A stretch of DNA of 64,000 nt from Girardinichthys multiradiatus (taxonomy: Eukaryota > Chordata > Actinopteri > Cyprinodontiformes > Goodeidae), in contig NC_061817.1 of assembly GCF_021462225.1 (NCBI RefSeq), positions 16,335,810 through 16,399,809 of the forward strand, read 5' to 3'. Below the pieces are notes generated by a model. The model saw nothing but the letters and a program-made list of their open reading frames with translations, had not been told where the DNA came from and ran no database searches. Below, in pieces: positions 35,009-48,400 of this stretch; within the stretch, counting starts at the first letter, position 1; each line of letters begins with the position of its first letter. The position numbers were made by a program, and so were the translations under genes.

Positions 35009-36229
35009 CAGTGCCTTGCGAAAGTACTTGGACTCCTTGAACTTTTCAACCTCTTGCCACATTTCAGGCTTCAAACATAAAGATATAAAATTCAAATTTT
35101 TTGTGAAGAATTAACAAGTGGGACACAATCGTGAAGTGGAATGAAATTTATATGATGTGTCAAACTTGTTTAACAAATAAAAAACTGAAAAGTGGGGTGT
35201 GCCATATAATTTGGCCCCCTTGTGTTAATACTTTGTAGCGCCACCCTTTGCTGCAATTACAGCTGCAAGTCTCTTGGGGTTTGTCTCTATCAGTTTTGCA
35301 CATCAAAAGACTGAAGTTCTTGCCCATTCTTCCTTACAAAACAGCTGGAGCTCAGTGAGGTTGGATGGAGAGCGTTCGTGAACAGCAGTCTTCAGCTCTT
35401 TCCACAGATTCTCGATAGGATTCAGGTCTGGACTTGGACTTGGCCATTCCAACACCTGGATACGTTTATTTGTGAACCATTCCATTGTAGATTTGGCTTT
35501 ATGTTTTGGATCATTGTCTTGTTGGAAGATAAATCTCCATCCCAGTCTCAGGTCTCTCGCAGACTCCAACAGGTTTTCTTCCAGAATGGTCCTGTATTTG
35601 GCCCCATCCATCTTCCCATCAATTTTGACCATCTTCCCTGTCCCTGCTGACGAAAAGCAGGCCCAAACCATGATGCTGCCACCACCATGTTTGACAGTGG
35701 GAATGGTGTGTTCAGGGTCATGAGCTGTGTTTCTTTTACACCAAACATATCATTTTGCATTGTGACCAAACAGTTTGATTTTGGTTTCATCTGACCAGAG
35801 CACCTTCTTCCACATGTTTGGTGTGTCTCCCAGGTGGCTTGTGGCAAACTTTAAACAAGACTTTTTATGGATATCTTTGAGAAATGGCTTTCTTCTTGCC
35901 AGTCTTCCATAAAGGCCAGATTTGTGCAGTGTACGACTGGTTGTTGTCCTATGGACAGACTCTCCCACCTCAGCTGTAGATCTCTGCAGTTCATCCAGAG
36001 TGATCATGGGCCTCTTGGAATGGCCCATGATCACTCTGGATGAAGAGGAGATGGAGCCCCGGCCAGTTTTTGTTGCAGGTCCACCATTGTAATTATGTTG
36101 ATAATCTGACATAGCTGATGCGAACGATGAAGAACAAACCAAAAAGGTTAGAGGTTAACAGAAAATTGGCAGGAAGAAAGATATTGTTAAAATAAGGTCA
36201 GGAGGAGGTTCACCTTTTGTGAGGCACTG
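35009..36229 (-). mobile_element. Tc1/mariner element, shortened
   Basis: Bounded by TA (35007-35008, 36230-36231) with short ends CAGTGCCTTGCGAAAG and its weak inverse AGGCACTG. The minus strand encodes a transposase from about 36142 to 35303: GLYGRLARRKPFL, then SDETKIKLFG, then VMVWACFSS-type text, then FQQDNDPKHKA and [15 protein letters not shown]. The three catalytic residues are visible but the N-terminal part is missing, a frame change falls near 35700, and there is a 23-bp palindrome at 35990-36044. Confidence 0.85.
35990..36044. repeat. Perfect 23-bp palindrome inside Tc1
   Basis: 35990-36012 and 36022-36044 are exact inverse copies (catccagagtgatcatgggc and inverse) with a 9-base spacer. 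Related Tc1 copies in fish have only the left arm here, so the right arm looks like a templated inversion. Confidence 0.9.
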
Positions 36230-36231
36230 TA

Positions 36232-36470
36232 ATTTATAGAGGGTGTTCTTGGCCCATTGCATCTTAATGTATGTAGTTATGTTGTAGTTAATTAATTAAT
36301 TGATTTAATTATTATTATTATTAGTTTTTTTTGTAGTTAATTAAACATTAACTGAGACAGCAGTAAATGTGTTCTGAACGTGATTTCTGGTGGTTTTCAA
36401 TCTCTCCAAAGTTGATTTTGAACAAATCTGAACCTCATTGACCATTTGTTGTCTGCCATCCTCTGGTTTT
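36232..36470. other. Sequence upstream of first SYT5 coding exon
   Basis: AT-rich, with a small attattattatta run at about 36309. No feature beyond the polypyrimidine-acceptor region ending at 36474. Confidence 0.4.
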
Positions 36471-36496
36471 TCAGAGCAGTAATCCCATTGGTCAAC

Positions 36497-39400
36497 ATGG
36501 CAGCGATGCGGCTTCGAAGGGCGGCAGAGGAAGAGGAGAGGGAACCTCGGCCACCTCCACCACCCCCGTCTCACCACTCCAACCACCAGTTCGCCAGCAT
36601 GAAGAACAAGTTCTTCAATGAGCTCACACACCTGCCAAGTGAGCATACAATAATCTGGAGACAGTAGCCTAGTCTAGAGGAAAAACATATTGTTGGTAAA
36701 TGATTAGACTGTGACCCAAAAACCAATGTAATTTTAAGGAAAATAATGAATAATATGAACTAGGTGCTAAAAACGTCTCCCCTAAAGCTTTCCTTCATCA
36801 TCATCATCATCATCTTTCCTTTCTGTCAGTTTTATTTTCATTAATTTGCTGTGTCATGTTTTCATTCTACCATTTTCTTATTTTCTCCTCATGTGAACAA
36901 CTTGTCCTGTTCATCAAGATCATAAACTCAAGAGTAAGTCCATGTTGTGTATCATACCATCCCATGTGTCCTGTGTCAAGGAAAATTCCTTTTACAAAAA
37001 AAAAAATGTCTGAAAGACAAGAAAAAAATTGTCCTCAGTAGTTTAGATAAAATACAATCTGGTAAAAGTAAAAATCGATTAGGAGTATGACACGACTTCA
37101 CATTATACTATGTATGGTGAAACAATGTACACCACCCTGAACACATTTTACCATTGTGAAACATGGCGGTGGTGGCAGCATCATGTTATGGGGATGCTTT
37201 CTTTCAGCAGGGACAACTGGAAACTGTTTGTAGTTAATGGGGAGATGGATGAACACATTTATCCTGACACATTTTTGGAGCAAATTAAAAATCTTTCTAT
37301 GTTTGATTTACCAAAGGTTGTTTGGGCCCCTGAAGTGCATGAAGACAATTTCCAAAACACAGTAAAGCTCAGTTTACATTCTAACATTAGTATTATTATT
37401 AGTATTCCCCATGATTTTCTCCAACCTGTATGTAATATCAAGAAAGTTCAGACCAGTGCTTGTTTTCCATTCATTATTGGTCTGATATCTCTGTCTGCAG
37501 GATCTGGGACCTTATATTGTTTGATGTACAAGAAACAAGTCTTTTGCTTTTTTGAATTTGCACCATGTGTCAGTTACAGCTGGCCAACACATGAAAATTG
37601 CCCTTTTTAGGGGTGTAAACTCAGATTAAATATACATTTTGAAATGAAGATAAAAAAAATGGTTTTAAGTCTGACCACATTCAATAAACAAGACTAAATA
37701 AAGCACCCGTTTTTCTTTTTTTTTTTGCCTTTGTGTGTCTGGCAAGACCAAAGACCAAACCTGAGGCCATTAAACTTAAGTTGTACCTTGAAAACTAATG
37801 AATGGTGGTATCTATCAGCCTGATTTCTGAAATTAAAACCATTTCTATAACAGAAAATTGCTCCTCAGTAGTTGTGATTCTCCAGTTCCACAGCCCTTCA
37901 CTTCAGGTTGGATTTGTGATGTTCTCAAAGCAAAGCATTACTACCCTGCATTTAACCCTTCTCCTCCTGTCTCCAGTGCCCATGTGGGCTGTGGGTGCCA
38001 TTGTTGTTGTGGTCCTTGCCCTCGTCGCCTGCCTGGGATTCTGCATCTATAAGAAATGTTTCAATAAGGGCAAGAAGCAAAAGAAGGCTCGTGAGAGGAA
38101 AGGGGGAGGAGGAAGGGGACGAAGAAAGAAGGATCAGGAGGGAGTGGAAGGAGAGGAGAAAAAGGTGAGAAAAACAGAGATTGATGACTTCTATGGTTTT
38201 GTGTTGCTGAAGAGATCTGCAAATCTTTAACAATGTATTTTTGAGCAGACTGTTTTGTAGAAAACTTCAAATGTGGCTCCGGCAGATTCAAGATGTACAT
38301 TTGGCTTAAACCTTGACTCTAAATTCCCCTCAGAACTGACTGTATGTGTGCAGCTTTGTTTGGTCACTTTTGTCCCCCAGCAACCCTACACATATAAAAC
38401 AGGGACTAAAATGGATAAATATATGCCCTGCCGGTCTAGGCATATGCAACAATTTATTCAAATTTAACAAGTATTCTGTTGTTTTATATATTAAAACTAT
38501 TTACAAACCAAGTTTTAAATTTTTAAGCAACTGGAACCAGTATTTGTCTGGTGGCATTATAGACACACTCAAATCTGACCTTTGCCTACATGTTAACCTT
38601 TGACCAAGACTTGTGCAAAAGACCTCCATCATAACATTGGATTGAGCTGAAATAATGTTATATCCCGCAGATGATGGTCCTGCCCATGTTAAATAATGCC
38701 CAAATCAAATGTTTATAGCTCTAACTGTTATGATAAACTGTTTTTTTAGATTGTTGTGAATTTACGTCAAAAACTGCTCCTTAAAGTGAATGGTCTTAAT
38801 CTTCTAGTTTAGAACCCAGTAAGCTTTTGAAATGAACGGATTCACGTTTCTCTTCTTCTCTAAGAAAATCAGGTCTAAAAAATAGAAGAATTTATATTTT
38901 ATTAATGGACATCTAAGGAGACGTGACCAAGACTAGGCAGGTTTTTGGGGGCAAACTGTCGATGAGTCAGAATAGCGGCCTTACAAACAGAGGAAAACAA
39001 AACTCACTTATATTTGCAGATTTGCTTGTAATTCAGCCACACTGGAGGGTTTTCGAGCATGAACGGCCTTTTTAAGGTTATGCCACAGCAAATTAATTAG
39101 ATTCAGGTCAGAACTTTGACTAGGCCACTCCAAAGTCTTTATTTTGTTTGTCTTCAGCCATTTAAAGGTGGACTGGCTGGTTTGTTTTGAAACCTTGTCT
39201 TGCTGCAGAACCCAAGTTTGTTTCAACTTAAGATTACAAAGAGATGGTCGGACATTCTCCTTCAAGATGTTTTGGTAGACAGCAGAATTCATGGTTCCAT
39301 TTATCACAGCAAGTCTTCCAGGTTCTGAAGCAGCATAACAGCCCTAAACTATCACACTACCACTACCACATTTTACTGTTGGCATGATGTTCCTTTTCTA

Positions 39401-42400
39401 AAATACTGAGTTATTTGCAGTGGAAAGGGACACACTCCTTCCACAATAAGTCAACAGAACATTTTCCCCACAGTCTTAAGGATGATGAAGATGTCTTCTG
39501 GCAAAACTGAGATGAACCTTTATGTTCTGTTTGCTCTACAGTTAATTTTATCTTAGGACATTTTTGCTTTTGTGACCTCTTGGATGGGTAGTCTCTTGCA
39601 ATACGTTTGGTCGAACGGCCACTCCTGGGAAAGTTCACCACTGTTCCATGTTTTCTCCATTTGTGGATAAACTGTAATTTGTTGCAGTCCCAAAGCTTTA
39701 GAAATGGCTTCATAACCTTTTTCGGACTGATTGATCTCAATTACTTTATCATTTGTTCTTTAATTTCCTTGGTTTGTGGCATGAATCCTGACTTTTGAGG
39801 AACCTTTGGGCTATTCCACTTTGTAAGGCAAGTCCTATTTAAGTGTGACTAGAGAAATTTATGTCAGACTTTAAGATGTGACATAGCACAGTTAATTTAT
39901 GTTTCTTTCCACTGTAGCTGAGTCCAGGAGCAGGTTGACCTACCTTACCCACACATGTCATCACCTGTTTAACGCAAAACAGAATGATGGAACTGTATGG
40001 AGCTAAATTGGGGCCATTAAGTTTGTTCAAATGAAAAAAATTTGAAGCTGAAAATTAAGTTTGTTCAAACAAAAAAAAAAATGTAACCTGAAAAATAAAA
40101 GTTTGTTCAAAAGAAAAACATTTGAACCTGAAAAATTATTTGGAACCTCCCCCCAAAAAATTTGAAAACTGGAAAAAAAGTTTTGCAATGGAAAAAAAAT
40201 CCAGATATGAAACTGGAAAAAAAACAAGTTGAAAACTACTTTTCAGATTCAAGTTTTTTTTTCGAACTTGCAGATTTTTTTTTTGGCTTCAAACTTTTGG
40301 CCCTGTTCTGGAGTGGGGGTCGGGGCCTCGGATCACGGGGGTGCGGAATTATGAATGACAGCTCAACACGGCTGAACAACATATTCCCAGCTGTTGCATT
40401 CAGGGACCGTGGGAACTGGAAATATCTGTAATACATCATCGATATTCTATATATATGTGATTGGTTTTGAAAGATAACATGCTTCACCAATAGAAGCGGC
40501 TTGCGTGAAAACATGACGGGAACATCAGAGGAGAAAATATGATCTTGACAGATTTGCACAGCATTTTAAGTCTGTGTTGGAGATTTCCCATGATCTCAAC
40601 ATCAAGCAAAAGAACCGCCAGACTAAGAAACCAGATCCAAAACGAGACAGTATTTTCCGAATATCCTTGCATTATTAAGCCAGGACTTGTTTTCACATGG
40701 ACTGGACTCGGGTTTAGGTTTCTGGTGCATTTTTTATTAAAACATGTTTGCTCAGCTAGCCGCCCTGCAGCGCATGTTCATTTGTTACAGATCAGCTGTT
40801 CGCCAGCGTGCAGCAGAGCTGATCTGCCTGACTGGAGCAGAGGAGAGGTTTGTCCGAGCTACCGCACCCTGTTGGCGGTCAGACCTCTCGGAATTTCTCC
40901 AATCCTTGGTCCCCAGAAGCGATCAGACTCTATCTAACACTGACTCTTAAAGGAACGACTCTCAAGCAGTTTCTAACTTTCAGCTCCTTTAATCTAAATT
41001 AGGCAGAGGATTGATTACAGAGATCAGCGCTGAGGCTCCCGTCTCGGACCGTAGCGTCTGTGAAAGGATGAGGAAGAGCCTCGATAGAAGGTCACATGTA
41101 GTTTTATATCTGGCTCTCCGATGCAATGGATGTTCCCTCCCTCAGTGTTTGTCAATAGACTATGTGTCACCATTGTGATGTCTATCTGTTAGATTGTGTA
41201 GTAGCGGGTGTCCATACTTAATCTAAGTGTGCTGCTGCATTCTAACCAAACCAGTTACAGCCTGCTCCACCATCAAACCCAGTGCCCCAGCCACAGATCA
41301 TTCATGACAAACCTTGGGCCATTTATCCATGTAATGTGTGTCGATGAGCATTCTTGTCCTATTCTAACAAAAAGGAAACATTAGAACTTATGCTTTATAT
41401 CATTAAGGTATAAATGGGAAAAACTGCTATGAGTCATATAAATAAAGGTTATCCTTAAGAGGTTGATATGTCATAGTTTAGGGCACAATGGTCCAGAAAA
41501 ATATCAACGCACCACAAACTAGGGCGGTGGTTCACGGGCTGAAGTGAACCACCGGCCCACGAGCTGAATCACCAGCCCAGCGCCCTGCGTCTGTGAAAGG
41601 CGGTTATTAAAAACTAAACATTCACAAAATAAGAAATGCCTAAGCCAGCGGTCCACCAGGGATTTCCTCGGTTGCCCCGTATGCCAGTTTGACCCTGGCT
41701 GTGAGTCATTTCACTAAATGAAGACAAAACACGTTTTAATCAAAAATGCACCAGAAACCGAAACCCGAGTCCAGTCCATGTGAAAAGAAGTCCAGGCTTA
41801 ATTATGCAAGGATATTCGGAAAATACCGGCTCGTTTTGCATCTGGTTTCATTCGGGCCGCTTAGTCTGGCGGTTCTTTTGCTTTATGTTGATATCATGGG
41901 AAATCTCCAACACGGACTTAATATGCTGTGCAAATCTGTCAAGATCATATTTTCTCCTCTGAGATGCGCGTCGTGTATTCATGTCAGCTGCTTCTATCGG
42001 TGAAGCATGTTATCTTTCAAAACCAATCACATATATATAGAATATCGATGATGTATTACAGATATTTCCAGTTCCCACGGTCCCTGAATGCAACAGCTGG
42101 GAATATGTTTTTCAGCTGCTGTGTTGAGCTGTCAGTCATGATTCCTCACCCCGTGATCTGAGGCCCCGCCCCCCACTCCAAAACAGGGCCAGAATTTTGA
42201 AGCCGAAAAAAAAATCTGCAATTTTTTTTTCAGTTGCAAAACGTTTTTTTTCCGGTTTTCAAATTTTTTGGGGGTGGTTCAAAATAATTTTTCTTTTGAA
42301 CAAACTTTTATTTTTCAGGTTCAAAATTTTTACTTTTGAACAAACTTTTATTTTTTAGGTTCAAATTTTTTTTGTTTGAACAAACTTTTATTTTTTAGGT

Positions 42401-45400
42401 TCAAATTTGTTTTGTTTGAACAAACTTTATGGCCCCAATTTAACTCCACAGAACTGATAGATGTTTTTCAGATGTTTTTCTTTCTTTACTTTACAATATA
42501 CATAACTTTGTATGCAAACATGAGGGTAATAATCCACTCCTGTCATCTTGTGGAGTGAATACGGGTATTGTTGGAATATTTTTTTTCAGGCTAGCCCGAG
42601 CTATTTGCTCTCTCCATAGTTCAACAGATGGAGAATGAGATTCACTGACTTCCGTTACTGATTTTAATCTCAGTTTAACCATACACAGTTGTTGTGCTGA
42701 AATCCATGCTCTAACTAGGCCCGATGGTCTCTGTTGGACCACTTGTTTGCTGAATATTGGACCATCGGCACGTTGTTGGACGTCGCTATGCCTTTCCAGC
42801 GGCATCGGCCATTTTGTACCCAGGACGGTCCGCTCCTACATATCCTGTTGAGCACTACGACTGATATGACGGGGCGTCCCAAGTCTGACGTCACAAGACG
42901 CTATATAGGGGGGCCTCCATTTTGAACACTCGTCTTCAGATGGAGACCGGGTCCGGTTACCAACATCTGAAGCATCACCTGGAGAAGAGTCCCGAGTGGA
43001 TCTCATTTATTCTCTCTCGTTGGCCAACGAACAATTCATAACTGAGGTTTCTGGACTAAGAAGGCCAAAAATTTAACTTTGCCGATCGAAGACGTGAGTT
43101 TAACACGTAACTTAAAACACGGAGTTTCGAGGAGACAAACCGCCACCGTGTTGTATCATAGTCGACTTTGATGGTCAGATCATGTTTTTCCCTTTCGCCA
43201 AGGAGGCCAAAGGACGAAGATTGACCGCTTTTCCTGAAGTTAACTGTGGACGCGCAGTAACTTCCAACTTCCACCCCATTCGCTCTCAACGCCCCTGAGA
43301 AAGAAGGCTTCAACAAAGTAAAAGACATCCTTTTATTAATTTTATTTGTTTATTAGGAATAGCCGGGCAGGGTAGAGGAGATTTTTAGTGCAATGAGATT
43401 CGCTATTTAATCTAATGTGTTCTGAATGATATGTGCATGTAACCTTTTTATTGAAACTTTGATGTGCCGTGTTTGACGTCTGGAGGCCGCTGCGCTACCC
43501 AGCTTTGTGTGTGTTTTGCGGGATTATTGAACACCTGAGAGCAAGCGCAGGTGCGCTGTGAGACTGGACTGGTAAAATAACCTCATGGTGAAATTCCCCA
43601 TTTTCTTTGTCTTCAACCTTACTGCTTGCTCGCTTGCCGCCAAAAGTTTTATAACCCTTTGTCTGCTCACCTCACAGAGTTGGGGGAAGTTTTATGACTG
43701 AGTATAACTGAGTTACAGTGGAGCTGCGCCCCAACATCCTCACCACCACACCCCTTTTGTCATATTATCAATTTTGCCATAACTGCTGGTTTGATCCCAT
43801 ACTGCTGTTTTGCTTTATTTTTGTTGAGTTAGATATTTTACCCTTTTGTGTAGAACTTTGCATGTTTGAGTAGGTGAGGATTATTAAATTAGAAGAGCGA
43901 GTTTATCAGGGCTGTGATTTAATAAATATTCACATAGATGGTAACAGAAGGCGTTCTGTGTTTATTTTGTGCAAGAGTGATTCGTCAGTCAAGATAAGGT
44001 TGAAGTTCCACACGTTTCGGCAGAAACGGTTGATTAAACAGTGACATCTCCGGTAATAGTTATCAATTATTACTGAGTATTTAACGGTTGTAATTATCAA
44101 AGGCGTTGAGCCACAATTACAACACCAGAAACATCTCTGGTCTCGATTCATAAATGAGGATTTTGGTTAAGAAATTAATTTTGTCAAATTATGATTTTTT
44201 ATTATAATTATTGATAAGGTTTAATTAATCAATAATCATAAGTCTAACAGTCTCAGTGTGCAAAAGCAAATATGACAGACTGATATGGAAGATTAAAAAA
44301 TGCGGGTCACTGTAGAACCAGTCTCAAAAACAAATGCCTAAAACAGTTTTGCACTTTTGACTTAGAAACTGCTTCAATTAGATCAGTGTATGTTGATTCC
44401 ACATGTTTATGGTTTATTATATCTGTGCTTTACTATCACTGGTGATTTAATTGTTAAAGATTTACCACAACCACATAAAGACAGTAATATTCATTTTGCA
44501 ACTTTTCCATTTTTGTGTTCATGTTGCTGTTCCAAGACTTCATGTGTGAGTTTGCTAACATAACCTTACCAGTTTGAGACCCTGTAATTCTTTCAGGATG
44601 GAGAGGAAGAGAAGGACGAGGAGAAGGTGTTTTTGGGCAAACTGGAATACACGCTGGATTATAACTTTACTGATAATCAGGTACACAATGATCACACCCT
44701 TACACCACACTGGGATCTCTTTCATAATTAAAGCCACTAGAACAAAGGTTTGGGCCTAATTTACTTTTTCTAAAGTTCTGACTTGCTTGGGGGAAGTTTG
44801 GTAGACACCTGCATTGGCAACTAAAATTTAAAGTTATTTTAATTTTTAAAATATTCACAAAGTAAGGATTTAAGTGCATGGGTATATAATTGTTTTTTTA
44901 AATTTTTTTTTCAAAAGTACCAATCCAAGTACTGAAGGGCCAAATTGACCCGGAGTTTGTTAGCATTTGGTATGGCGTGTTCACCTATTGGACAAAGAGC
45001 AGATTTTTGAGTTTCTAACTTGCTGGTCATTGGTCAGGGCCAATCAAGCTAAACATCAGCCAAGACCGGTCACCACCCAGTTTCTCAGTACAAAATAAAA
45101 TTTTAAGTTGCAGTCTTGATTCAGGATACAGGGAACACCTAATCTAAAAACAGAGCTATACTGGAGCCAAGTTTCAAATATTGTAGTAGCAGAGTAGAGG
45201 CTTTTAAATCTACTTCTTTCCCCATGGAAATACTGTATACAGCTTGCCAAAATGAAAGATAAAGAAGAAGGTGTCAGTCCATGAATACATTTGCAAGAGA
45301 TGTCAACAGTAGTTGAAAACTTGTCTCACACAATACTTTCTAGGGTCTTTTAACTTTTCTACTTTCCTTTGGTAGTGAATTGGTTAAGAGTTAACATAAA

Positions 45401-48400
45401 CAAGCTTTGGTAGGATACAAAATATGTCTGTCCCACAGGGTGAATGTCTCAGCTGGCCAACATTCCTGCACTTAACATTTAATCATCACTTCAAGATGTG
45501 CCTAAAACACATTATAACACATAAAAGTGTTAAAAGCAACTGTAAAGGGTGGGAAAAGTACAGTTCTTATTTCAAAGTTTTCAAAGTGGCTATTGTAAAA
45601 GGAATAAATTACTTTTTGTGAATGGCTTTCCGTGCCAGAGCGACTTAAAAGCCTCTGCCTGATGGGAGCAGCTGGAATGAGTAATGGAGGGGATGAGAAG
45701 GATCTTCTGTGATCAGGGTGGCCTTCCTGATCACATAGCGGTTGTGCAGTTCAGAAAGGGAGGTTTGAGCTGAACCAATTATTTTGCTGTCCTGATTTGT
45801 GATCCGGGACAGTTTGATGTTTAATTGCCAGATAATTGTACAAGGCTAAAATGTTGAGAGTGGTGACTGATTCAATGACTTATTTATAAACCAGTGGTAA
45901 AATGTCCTTCTTGGTATTAAGAGATTTTAGTTTTTACAGGAGGTGGAGATGCTGTTGTATTTAAAAAAATACATTCTTAGGTTTGGCTGTTTAAAAATAC
46001 ACTGTTTGGCTTATAAGACTATGCATCGTTTGGGCTACATATTGAACAAAACCCTGTTAATATTGATCTATCTCATGATTTTCATTTAGAGATTGTCACA
46101 CTGTTATATTATCGAGACGGATAGACAAATGTACCTATTACACAGTTTGGTACCCAAACTCATCTTCTGCTCTTGCATTCTCCTCCAGTTGATAGTGGGC
46201 ATCCTTCAAGCTCAGGACCTTCCAGCTATGGACATAGGCGGGACCTCTGACCCGTACGTTAAAGTCTACATGCTGCCAGACAAGAAAAAGAAGTTTGAGA
46301 CCAAAGTTCAGCGCAAGAACCTCTGTCCTGTCTTTAACGAGACTTTTAATTTTAAGGTCTATATACTGGTGCAGTTTTAGTATACTGTAGGATGGTCTAA
46401 AACAAGCCTTAGCTGAATTTGCTGTTATCACTCTGCCTCTCCAGATTCCTTATACCGAGCTGGGTGGTCAAACTTTGGTGTTGCAAGTTTTTGATTTTGA
46501 CCGTTTTGGAAAACATGATGTAATTGGCGAAATCAAGATCCCAATGAACAGTATAGACCTTGGACAACCAATACATGAATGGAAGGATCTAGTTGGTGGA
46601 GAAAAAGAGGAGGTAATTTTTTTTTCTTCCAAGGAAAAACTATATTTAGACAACAACAAATGCCTAATGTATATGCTGTGTTTCTGACAGCAAGAGAAGC
46701 TGGGTGATATCTGCATTTCCCTTCGTTACGTCCCCACGGCCGGTAAGCTGACGATTAACATAATGGAAGCAAAGAACCTGAAAAAAATGGATGTCGGAGG
46801 ACTGTCAGGTATATTTTGTTTGCATACCTACAGGCTGATGATAGACTAGCATTGGATTTCTGTGTTGACTCGTACCTGTCGCTCTCAGATCCCTTTGTCA
46901 AGGTGGCTCTGCAACACAACGGCAAGCGAATCAAGAAGAAGAAGACATCGGTGAAGCAAAACACTCTTAATCCTTACTTCAATGAGAGCTTTAGCTTTGA
47001 GATTCCCTTCTCTCAAATTCAGGTTTGTACATGTGCGAGTTTAAATGCTATTTGCAATGTGAAGTTAGATCTGCTGGCTGTGGGCATAAACTTACTACAA
47101 CCAATTTTTTATTCTTTGGAAATAAGTAAACCTTTGAAGACGAATTTTTGGTCAATGGTTTTAAAATGTATATTTACAGTTCCTGATTGCTTAGGGGAAA
47201 ACCAATTTATTGCAGTTTGCTTTGATTTTGATTCACTGGGGGACAGTAAATTATCCAAAGCGCATTGGTCTTTCAGTCAGGTCAAAAGATCCAAATAATG
47301 GATAGTAACAATCTACGGCTTTCTCAGCCTTGTGCAGGAAAACAGAAACCCATTATTAGACAATACTATGTCATCTAGAGAATATATTTTGGCCAATGTT
47401 CTTTAAACTTTAATTTCATCACATCATGCTAACTACTTAAAGTTTAAATCAGAAGGTTTGCATTACCACATGTCAAGTCCCCAGACTGCAGATTTCTATG
47501 CAAATGTCTGCTTTGCAGTGGTTAGTGAAACATTAGCACAAGGTATGACAGTGTAAAAAACTGCTTATAACATGGAATGCAGTTTTTGTGTATTGATGTT
47601 CAAGTCTCCTTTAATGAAACATTTCCATCTTAAGGCGAAAGCATTTCAACCATAATGGCTTCATCTTTCCTTCCTTCTTCCTAGCACAGTAAGCTAAACC
47701 ACAGCAAACAAGATCTTTTTTAGCAGAGGGATATTTAGTAATAAAGCTTTTTGTTATTAATTGAAAAACATGTTTAGTTTTTTGGAGTCAGATGCCCATA
47801 AGACATCTACATTTTCCTTAAAAGTCCCTTTCACACCAGATGGGACCACCTGCTAACATATTAAATAATTATGACAATGCCATGTTCCAAGCCTTCCTAC
47901 CATGATGCTACCACCGCAGGTGTCAGTGTACTGAATAGATTATCAGCAGTGGGCAAATGAAAGTGACGTTTTCTGGTGCCAAACTCTATCAGTATATCTT
48001 GGGGGGTTGAATCAGAAAGAATCACACACATAAAATCTAACATCTGAGCCTTAAATGAACTTTTATAAGCAGTGACTATTGAAATTATATTGTAAACCCT
48101 TTGAACCACTGTTTGTGCTTTTTCCCTCAACCTCCTCATCCTTCTCAACAGCATTAAGGATGGAGGGACTTTGACTGCCTTATAGATATAGTTTACATTT
48201 GAATTGCAAACAATTTTCCTTGTACTCTAAGCAAGGAGCACAGCCAAGTCAGGGTGCAATTTGGAGATGTGCGCTCTACTATAGTGGGGAGCCCATTGCA
48301 TACTGAATTCTATTTGCAAGGGCATTTGGTATTTTTTGGTTTGTGGAGCCTGGATCATTGCACTTGAAGCCAGAGCAGTGGTCAGAGGAGACATGCAGAG

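Noticed and set aside
42569..44249. Complete endogenous retrovirus in SYT5 intron 2
   Set aside because: No gag, pol or env text is present; at most a solo LTR-like block.
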